DNA of 5,965 nucleotides from Deltaproteobacteria bacterium (GTDB taxonomy: Bacteria > Myxococcota_A > UBA9160 > SMWR01), in contig JAFDAW010000202.1 in assembly GCA_019313605.1 (NCBI GenBank), positions 1-5,965 of the forward strand, read 5' to 3'. The notes under the pieces are model-generated. The model worked only from the letters and a program-made list of their open reading frames with translations. It was not told where the DNA came from and did no database searches. Shown here one piece after another: positions 1 through 5,785 of this stretch. Both the position numbers and the translations under genes were made by a program. Position 1 is the stretch's first letter. Each line of letters starts with the position of its first letter.

Positions 1-881
1 TTCCTTGATCTCGTTGAGAGACTTCCGACCGAAATTCTTGGTCTTGAGCATCTCCGCTTCGGTCTTCTGCACCAGCTCGCCGATGTAACGGATGTTGGCG
101 TTCTGCAGGCAGTTTGCCGACCGCACCGAAAGCTCCAACTCGTCGACGGATCTGAAGAGGTTGGGATTCAGCGGTGTGGGCTCATCGGCGGCCGGAATCA
201 CGGACTCGACCGGCTCGTCGAAGTTGATGAAGATCGTGAGCTGCTCCTTGAGAATCTTCGCCGTGTATGCCAATGCCTCGACTGGCGCGATGGTCCCGTC
301 GGTCCAGATCTCGAGCGTCAGCTTGTCGAAGTCGGTATCGCGTCCCACGCGAGCGGGCGTCACCACATAGTTGGCCCGGCGAACGGGCGAGAAGATCGAA
401 TCGATCGGAATCGTTCCGATCGACATCTCTTCGCTCTTGTTCGCGTCCGCAGGTCGATACCCCTTGCCTACGCCGACGCTGAACTCCATCTCGAGATCCG
501 CTTCCGAAGAGAGCGTTGCAATCTTCTGCTGCGGGTTGAGGACCTCGACGGTCGGATCGTCTGCGACCAGATCGCCCGCCGTCAGGATGCCCTCACCCTT
601 GCGGCGAATGCGCAGCAACTTCGGCTCCTCGGAGTGAACCCGACTCCCGGGATGGAAGAAAACTCGTGCATCACACCCTCGACGCGGACGGATGTGATCG
701 CCGCGCCCTGGAGGGACGAGAGAAGCACGCGGCGAAGTGCGTTGCCCAGCGTGGTCCCGAAGCCGCGCTCGAGCGGCTCACAGGAAAACTTCCCGTAGCG
801 ATCCGTCTGGGAATCGTCCGACTCGATCATTCGAGGACGAATCAGTTCACGCCAATTTCTTGCGACCAGTTGCTCTTGCAC
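1..881 (-). CDS. rpoA: RNA polymerase alpha subunit, 3'-truncated by window edge and frame-disrupted
   Basis: Alpha dimerises to nucleate RNA polymerase assembly, and its C-terminal domain contacts UP-element DNA and activators. Positions 881-642 encode the N-terminal domain start (NWRELIRPR, then EPLERGFGTTLGNALRRVLL and HEFSSIPGV). Positions 636-1 encode the remainder in another frame, starting HSEEPKLLRIRRKGEG and running through RPADANKSEE, NYVVTPARVGRDTDFDKL and the alpha-CTD motifs VRSANCL and NFGRKSLNEIKE. Between them only 5 nt remain where the family has about 18 residues (E. coli 75-92, including the NLKG motif with K86), so roughly 49 nt are missing and the first frame stops at 584-582. 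GTG at 881 is preferred as start because a GGGGG Shine-Dalgarno lies 8 nt upstream; TTG at 887 or 896 is possible. It follows rpsD after 34 nt. About 25-30 C-terminal residues lie outside the window. Identity is very secure; intactness is not. Confidence 0.95.
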
Positions 882-889
882 GGTCAATA

Positions 890-894
890 CCCCC
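890..894 (-). promoter_or_regulatory. ribosome binding site deciding the rpoA start
   Basis: The coding strand reads GGGGG followed 8 nt later by GTG at 881. TTG at 887 is only 2 nt from this run and TTG at 896 overlaps it, so GTG is the better placed start. The site lies in the 34-nt rpsD-rpoA spacer. Confidence 0.5.
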
Positions 895-915
895 AATCTG
901 GCTGTTTCGGAGTGA

Positions 916-1542
916 TCAGCGCGAGTACCACTCGACGATCAGCTGTTCCTGAATCGGCATCGTGATGTCTTCCCGAACGGGCAGAGACTTCACGGTACCT
1001 TCAAAGGATTCCTTGTTGATTTCCACCCACTGAGGGATGCTGCGGCTCTCGAGCGTTTCGAGTGCTCCCGAGATCCGGGCAATCTTGCGCGACTTCTCGG
1101 CGACCGAAATCACGGCTCCGGCTTTGACGAGCATCGACGGGATGCTCGCGCGACGGCCATCGATGAGAAAGTGGCCGTGCCTCACTAGCTGGCGCGCCTC
1201 GGCACGAGACGTCGAAAAACCCATCCTGAAGATCACGTTGTCGAGACGTCGCTCGAGGAGAACCAGCAGGTTCCCGCCCGCTCGCCCCTTCATGCGCGAT
1301 GCCCGGCTCATCGTGTCGGCGAACTGCTTCTCGAGCAGGCCGTACATCCGCTTGACCTTCTGCTGTTCGCGTAGCTGCACACCGTAATCGGAGAACCGCG
1401 CCCTGCCCTGGCCGTGCTGGCCCGGCGGATACGCTCGACGTTCGATGCCGCACTTCGCGCTGAAACAGCGATCTCCCTTCAGGAAGAGCTTCGTTCCCTC
1501 CCGCCGGCAGAGGCGACAGACCGCGTCCTTGTATCGAGCCAT
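916..1542 (-). CDS. rpsD: 30S ribosomal protein S4
   Basis: S4 is a primary 16S rRNA binder that nucleates assembly of the small-subunit body. The 208-residue length is normal for the family. Residues 9, 12, 26 and 31 are cysteines in a CX2C-X13-CX4C layout, so this is the zinc-binding (C+) form. The segment from about residue 97 (ERRLDNVIFRMGF, then TSRAEARQLVRHGHFLIDG) is the S4 RNA-binding domain, and the protein ends EQLIVEWYSR as the family does. ATG at 1542 is preceded by a strong AGGAGG that overlaps the rpsK stop. In E. coli S4 represses its own operon by binding mRNA near the rpsM start; whether that holds here is not shown by the sequence. Confidence 0.98.
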   Translation of the reverse strand: MARYKDAVCRLCRREGTKLFLKGDRCFSAKCGIERRAYPPGQHGQGRARFSDYGVQLREQQKVKRMYGLLEKQFADTMSRASRMKGRAGGNLLVLLERRLDNVIFRMGFSTSRAEARQLVRHGHFLIDGRRASIPSMLVKAGAVISVAEKSRKIARISGALETLESRSIPQWVEINKESFEGTVKSLPVREDITMPIQEQLIVEWYSR

Positions 1543-1545
1543 CTG

Positions 1546-1553
1546 CTCCTCCT
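1546..1553 (-). promoter_or_regulatory. strong Shine-Dalgarno for rpsD, overlapping the rpsK stop
   Basis: The coding strand reads TAGGAGGAGCAG then ATG at 1542. The AG of the rpsK TAG stop (1554-1552) forms the start of AGGAGG, which ends 5 nt before the start codon. This fixes the rpsD start and suggests translational coupling. Confidence 0.8.
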
Positions 1554-1932
1554 AGACCCTTCGCCGCTTCGGGGGGCGACAACCGTTGTGCGGAACCGGA
1601 GTGACATCCCGAATCAAGGTGATCTTGATTCCCGCGGCCTGTAGCGCCCGCACCGCTGATTCGCGACCCGAACCCGGGCCCTTCACGTAGATCGACAGCT
1701 GGCGAATCCCGTGCTCCATCGCCTTCTTCGAGCACTCTTCGGCTGCCACCTGGGCCGCGAAGGGTGTCGACTTGCGCGAGCCCTTGAATCCCTGGCCACC
1801 CGCCGACGACCAACACAGTGCGTTCCCGGCCACGTCCGTGATCGTGATCATGGTGTTGTTGAACGTCGACTGGATATGCGCCACTCCAGTCTGAATATTC
1901 TTCTTTACCTTTTTCCGGACACCTTTTTTCAA
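1552..1932 (-). CDS. rpsK: 30S ribosomal protein S11
   Basis: S11 binds 16S rRNA in the platform of the 30S subunit next to the mRNA exit channel and S7. The 126-residue reading has the family hallmarks GVAHIQSTFNNT (16-27), GGQGFKGSRKSTPFAAQ, KGPGSGRES and the C-terminal VTPVPHNGCRPPKRRRV. The asparagine of HNG (N116 here) is the one converted to isoaspartate in E. coli S11. The start is unusual. No ATG or GTG is in frame before conserved residue 17, so TTG at 1932 is the best candidate, with a GGCGG 6 nt upstream. An ATG at 1937 is out of frame and reads only ATG AGT TGA, its stop overlapping the TTG. Spacer to rpsM is 24 nt. Identity is certain; the start is moderately sure. Confidence 0.96.
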   Translation of the reverse strand: MKKGVRKKVKKNIQTGVAHIQSTFNNTMITITDVAGNALCWSSAGGQGFKGSRKSTPFAAQVAAEECSKKAMEHGIRQLSIYVKGPGSGRESAVRALQAAGIKITLIRDVTPVPHNGCRPPKRRRV

Positions 1933-1938
1933 CTCATG

Positions 1939-1943
1939 CCGCC
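1939..1943 (-). promoter_or_regulatory. probable Shine-Dalgarno for the TTG start of rpsK
   Basis: GGCGG ends 6 nt before TTG at 1932 but only 1 nt before the out-of-frame ATG at 1937. Spacing therefore favours TTG as the real start, although GGCGG is a weak match to the anti-Shine-Dalgarno. Confidence 0.45.
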
Positions 1944-1956
1944 TTTTTCAAAGGGT

Positions 1957-2340
1957 TTACTTCTTCGTCAGCGTCTTCTTCTTGCCGGCGACCGTCTTTT
2001 TCGGGCCCTTCCGGGTCCGTGCATTCGTGTGTGTGCGCTGCCCTCTCACCGGCAGTCCTCGGCGGTGACGCAGGCCGCGGTAGCAACCGATATCCATCAG
2101 CATCTTGATGTTCTGCGAGACTTCGCGACGAAGGTCACCCTCGACCTTGTAGTCGCGTTCGATGATCTCGCGCAGCCGCACCACTTCGCCATCCGAGAGA
2201 ACATCCGTCTTCGAGTTTCCCTCGATCTCCGCCTTCGCGCAGATGTTGACCGCTGTCGTGCGGCCGATGCCAAAGATGTAGGTCAGCGCAATATCAATCC
2301 GCTTGCTGCGGGGTAGATCGACGCCTGCGATTCGTGCCAT
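1957..2340 (-). CDS. rpsM: 30S ribosomal protein S13
   Basis: S13 sits in the head of the 30S subunit, forms bridges to the 50S subunit and contacts P-site tRNA through its basic tail. The 127-residue product begins MARIAGVDLP, with the helix-turn-helix region around TYIFGIGRTTAVNIC. It carries the conserved block GCYRGLRHRRGLPVRGQRT followed by HTNARTRKGP, and ends in a lysine-rich extension (KKTVAGKKKTLTKK), a usual family trait. ATG at 2340 has an AGGAG 8 nt upstream that shares bases with the rpmJ stop codon, leaving 11 nt between the genes. rpsK follows after 24 nt. The stop is TAA at 1959-1957. Confidence 0.98.
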   Translation of the reverse strand: MARIAGVDLPRSKRIDIALTYIFGIGRTTAVNICAKAEIEGNSKTDVLSDGEVVRLREIIERDYKVEGDLRREVSQNIKMLMDIGCYRGLRHRRGLPVRGQRTHTNARTRKGPKKTVAGKKKTLTKK

Positions 2341-2348
2341 AGCCCTGT

Positions 2349-2353
2349 CTCCT
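2349..2353 (-). promoter_or_regulatory. Shine-Dalgarno for rpsM, overlapping the rpmJ stop
   Basis: The coding strand reads CTAGGAGACAGGGCT then ATG at 2340. The TAG stop of rpmJ (2354-2352) merges with AGGAG, which ends 8 nt before the rpsM start. This is the same CTAGGAG arrangement as at the rpsK-rpsD border. Confidence 0.75.
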
Positions 2354-2465
2354 AGCCTTGTCGCTGCTTGTGCTTCGGGTTGTCACACAGGACGCGAACC
2401 ACGCCGCGCCGGCGAATGATCCGGCACTTACTACACATCTTCCGGACGGATGCTCGAACCTTCAT
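2352..2465 (-). CDS. rpmJ: 50S ribosomal protein L36, zinc-binding form
   Basis: L36 is the smallest 50S protein; it binds 23S rRNA and helps organise its tertiary contacts. Translation from ATG at 2465 gives 37 residues and a TAG stop, beginning MKVRASVRKMCSKC and ending NPKHKQRQG, which matches the typical bacterial protein in length and sequence. Cys11, Cys14, Cys27 and His32 form the zinc site (CX2C-X12-CX4H), so this is the C+ paralogue rather than a zinc-independent one. A GGAGAG lies 6 nt upstream. It is the first gene after the hairpin-repeat spacer and precedes rpsM by 11 nt. The family's place next to rpsM agrees with this assignment. Confidence 0.97.
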   Translation of the reverse strand: MKVRASVRKMCSKCRIIRRRGVVRVLCDNPKHKQRQG

Positions 2466-2471
2466 CGCTAA

Positions 2472-2477
2472 CTCTCC
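2472..2477 (-). promoter_or_regulatory. Shine-Dalgarno for rpmJ
   Basis: GGAGAG on the coding strand ends 6 nt before ATG at 2465. It lies just beyond the last repeat module, which ends at 2487, so the site itself is outside the hairpins. It supports the rpmJ start. Confidence 0.7.
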
Positions 2478-2577
2478 GATCCCTAACTGGCGAATCCTGC
2501 GGATTCGCGTTGCATCGTCGCTTGGCCCATTCTGGCGTCACGCTCCTAGCTGCGCGTTGGCCTGCGGCCAAAGCTTA

Positions 2578-2617
2578 TGCGGCGTCGCATGACCCCAGCA
2601 TGGGGTCATGCTCCTAG
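2578..2617 (-). repeat. exact 40-nt direct repeat, copy 2, with 10-bp hairpin
   Basis: This is the second identical copy, with hairpin arms 2587-2596 and 2602-2611 and loop 2597-2601. It lies wholly between genes, so its identity to copy 1 cannot be put down to protein coding. It implies recent duplication or strong conservation. Confidence 0.93.
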
Positions 2618-2641
2618 CTGGCGAATCCTACGGATTCGCTT

Positions 2642-2681
2642 TGCGGCGTCGCATGACCCCAGCATGGGGTCATGCTCCTAG
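2642..2681 (-). repeat. exact 40-nt direct repeat, copy 1, with 10-bp hairpin
   Basis: This is identical base for base to 2578-2617, 64 nt away. It contains the inverted repeat with arms 2651-2660 and 2666-2675 and a 5-nt loop at 2661-2665. The edge at 2681 is the last base of the final sense codon (His) of map, and the TAG stop of map lies inside the repeat. Confidence 0.93.
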
Positions 2682-3466
2682 TGCGATCCCGGGATCCTGG
2701 TCAGGACCTCCGGGTCACCTTCCGTAACGAGCACCGTGTGTTCAAAGTGGGCGGAGAGTGAACCGTCTTCGGTCACGGCCGTCCACTCGTCGTCCAACAT
2801 CCGCACACCCGGTCCGCCTGCGTTCACCATCGGCTCGATCGCCAACACCATCCCGGGTAACAACCGAGGCCCCCGCGAGGGCGCACCGTAGTTCGGAATC
2901 CACGGCGGCTCGTGCAACTTGCTGCCGATCCCGTGTCCCGCAAAGGTTCGAACGACCGAAAATTCCTCTTTTTCAACACGCTCTTGCACCGCGTGCCCGA
3001 TGTCCGACAAGCGATTTCCAGCTTGTACCGCACCGACCCCGCGATCCAGCGAATCCCGGGTCACGTCCAGCAGCTTCTGCACTTCCGGACGAATCTCGCC
3101 GACCGGCACCGTCACTGCGGAGTCGCCGTGATAACCCTCTACCGACACGCCGAAATCCAGGCCCACGATGTCCCCTTCCTTGAGAACACGGGATCCGGGA
3201 ATTCCGTGAACGATCTCGTCGTTCACGGATACGCAGAGAACGGCCGGGTAGCTGGGCAGACCGCCGGGATCGTAGCCTTTGAAGGACGATTCGACACCTC
3301 GCTCCTCGATCGCCCGGGCCGCGTGCTGGTCGAGTTCCGCGGTGCTGACCCCGGCGACTACGAGGCCCCGGAGTTCGAGCAGGATCTCGGCGACGTTCCG
3401 GGCCGCCTCGCGCATCAGCTCGATTTCGCGGCGGGTCTTGATCTGGATCTGCTCTCCGAAGGCCAT
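2678..3466 (-). CDS. map: type I methionine aminopeptidase
   Basis: This cytosolic metalloenzyme removes the initiator methionine from nascent proteins. The 262-residue product has the pita-bread-fold ligands: Asp104 (GLDFG), Asp115 (GYHGDSA), His178 (FAGHGIG), Glu211 (IEPMVN) and Glu242 (FEHTVLVTE). The substrate-site histidines are His87 (NDEIVHGIP) and His185 (LHEPP). All are present, so it should be active. Type I is indicated by the short form without the large type II insert. ATG at 3466 overlaps the adk TGA by one base (TGATG), with GAGG 10 nt upstream. The end is odd: the TAG stop and the last base of the final His codon belong to a repeat module, and a 12-nt palindrome (GATCCCGGGATC, 2685-2696) sits just before. 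The C-terminal tail may therefore have been set by the repeat. The gene is followed by a 212-nt spacer rather than the tight packing seen upstream. Confidence 0.98.
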   Translation of the reverse strand: MAFGEQIQIKTRREIELMREAARNVAEILLELRGLVVAGVSTAELDQHAARAIEERGVESSFKGYDPGGLPSYPAVLCVSVNDEIVHGIPGSRVLKEGDIVGLDFGVSVEGYHGDSAVTVPVGEIRPEVQKLLDVTRDSLDRGVGAVQAGNRLSDIGHAVQERVEKEEFSVVRTFAGHGIGSKLHEPPWIPNYGAPSRGPRLLPGMVLAIEPMVNAGGPGVRMLDDEWTAVTEDGSLSAHFEHTVLVTEGDPEVLTRIPGSH

Positions 3467-4034
3467 CAGCTCAGCGCCTCTTCGATCCGCTTGGCGACCT
3501 CCTCGACGCTCCCAAGCCCGTCTACTTCGGCGAGGATCCCCTGCTTCCGGTAATAATCGACCAGCGGAGCCGTCTGCGCGTGGTAGACGCTCATTCGGGT
3601 CCTGATCGTCTCTTCGCTGTCGTCGCTTCGCCCCTCGATCTGCGCCCGGCCGAGCAGGCGGGTCACCAGTGAGTCCTCATCCGCGACGAGCGCGACGCAG
3701 CGCTCGAGATTGGTGCCCATCCGCTCCAACAGCGTGTCCAGGGCCTCTGCCTGAGCGGCGGTGCGCGGAAAGCCATCCAGCACAAATCCCGACTCGGCAT
3801 CGTTCTGCGAGAGTCGCTCTTCGGCCACCCCGATCACGACCGCATCGGGCACCAGTTCTCCGCGATCCATGAAATCCTGAGCCTTTCGCCCAATCTCCGT
3901 CCCGGCCGCGACGGCCCCGCGCAGCATGGCCCCGGTGGAGATCTGCGGGATCCCGTGCTTCGCGACCAGACGCAGGGCCTGCGTACCCTTGCCGGCCCCC
4001 GGCGGGCCGAGCAGCAGCATTCGCCGTGCGCCCA

Positions 4035-4035
<1 letters not shown>
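3466..4035 (-). CDS. adk: adenylate kinase, short form
   Basis: The enzyme interconverts AMP + ATP and 2 ADP in the cytosol. The 189-residue sequence has the P-loop GPPGAGKGTQ (10-19, Lys16), the AMP-binding stretch ISTGAMLR (32-39) with Arg39, and the signature FVLDGFPRT (84-92). Arginines at about 126, 136 and 147 correspond to the phosphate-binding set. The LID between about 126 and 136 is only a short loop without zinc cysteines, which explains the length below the roughly 215 residues of the long form. ATG at 4035 overlaps the secY TAA by one base (TAATG), with GGGAGG 11 nt upstream inside secY; an internal Met6 is a less likely start. The gene ends in a TGATG overlap with map. The secY-adk-map order is common in bacterial superoperons. 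Confidence 0.97.
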
Positions 4036-5341
<1,306 letters not shown>

Positions 5342-5345
<4 letters not shown>

Positions 5346-5785
5346 TTGATCAGTTCTACGCTCCCACCCGCTTCCTCGATTTTCTTGCGCGCGCTACCGC
5401 TCACACGTTGAACCTTCACGGTCAGGTTCTTCGGTGCGTCACCCTGCGCGAGAATCTTCACGCCACCACCGTTGCGCCGGATCAGGCCGTGCGCGATCAG
5501 CGCATCGGCGTCCACCGTCGAGCCGGCCTCGAAAACCGAGAGCACGCCAACATTCACGATCTGGTAGGAGACACGATGCAAGCTGAAGAAACCGCGCTTG
5601 GGCAGTCGCCGCGTCAACGGCATCTGGCCGCCCTCGAACCAGAACGGAGTCTCCCGGCCCGACGAGCGGTGTCCCTGGCCCTTCATTCCACGCCCCGAAG
5701 TCTTGCCGGTGCCGGAGCCGGGGCCCCGGCCAAGCCGCTTGGCCGGCTTCCTGGCTCCCGGGCACGGCGCTAGTCGGTCGAGCAT
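5342..5785 (-). CDS. rplO: 50S ribosomal protein L15
   Basis: L15 is a late-assembling 50S protein that reaches deep into 23S rRNA through a basic N-terminal extension. The 147-residue product has the glycine-rich arm KRLGRGPGSGTGKTSGRGMK (16-35), the region RLPKRGFFSL, and the globular C-terminal motif NLTVKVQRVSGSARKKIEEA. ATG at 5785 overlaps the rpmD TGA (TGATG), with GGAGGG 6 nt upstream in rpmD, which supports this start. It ends in the ATGA overlap with secY, the order found in nearly all spc-type operons. A perfect 9-bp inverted repeat (5726-5734 with 5738-5746) lies about 40 nt into the gene, within the codons of the glycine-rich arm. Confidence 0.98.

Larger units (their letters stand above)
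2487..2681 (-). repeat. three tandem two-hairpin modules filling the map-rpmJ spacer
   Basis: On the coding strand three units follow one another: 2681-2618 (64 nt), 2617-2550 (68 nt) and 2549-2487 (63 nt). Each opens CTAGGAG, carries hairpin B, then a linker beginning GCGACG, then hairpin A, and ends CAG. Units 1 and 2 share an exact 40-nt direct repeat (2681-2642 and 2617-2578). Unit 3 is diverged, but its hairpin A is nearly that of unit 1. Hairpin B in units 1 and 2 has 10-bp perfect arms (GCATGACCCC with GGGGTCATGC) around an ATGCT loop. Hairpin A has 8-bp arms in units 1 and 3, and 9 bp with one mismatch in unit 2. No U-tract follows any hairpin. The first unit supplies the map stop codon. 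The repeat is seen directly; its function is unknown, with a REP/BIME-type cluster or a structured intercistronic RNA as options. Confidence 0.9.

Noticed and set aside
582..896. A separate 104-residue protein at the start of rpoA
   Set aside because: The first 80 or so residues are alpha N-terminal domain, and the last part is the frameshifted reading of codons that encode conserved alpha in the next frame. It is a product of the lesion, not a gene.
882..915. Promoter for rpoA in the rpsD-rpoA spacer
   Set aside because: The 34-nt spacer shows only a Shine-Dalgarno; no pair of -35 and -10 boxes could be made out.
1001..1816. Minus-strand open frame of about 271 codons covering parts of rpsD and rpsK
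   Set aside because: It is an alternate frame of two certain ribosomal genes, crosses their border and has no known motif.
2368..2592. Plus-strand ORF of 74 codons over rpmJ and the repeats
   Set aside because: It is antisense to rpmJ and to palindromic repeats, has no recognisable family, and lies against the direction of every gene here.
2587..2675. Rho-independent terminators after map
   Set aside because: The stems are strong, but no run of T follows them on the coding strand, and essential downstream genes without a visible promoter need read-through.
2487..2681. CRISPR array
   Set aside because: The units are contiguous, hairpin-filled and only three in number. The parts between the 40-nt repeats are themselves similar hairpins, not unrelated spacers, and no cas gene is present.
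2912..3553. Long plus-strand open frame of about 213 codons opposite map and adk
   Set aside because: It is a shadow of GC-rich coding sequence. The opposite strand encodes complete map and adk with all catalytic motifs, and the shadow protein has no domain logic.
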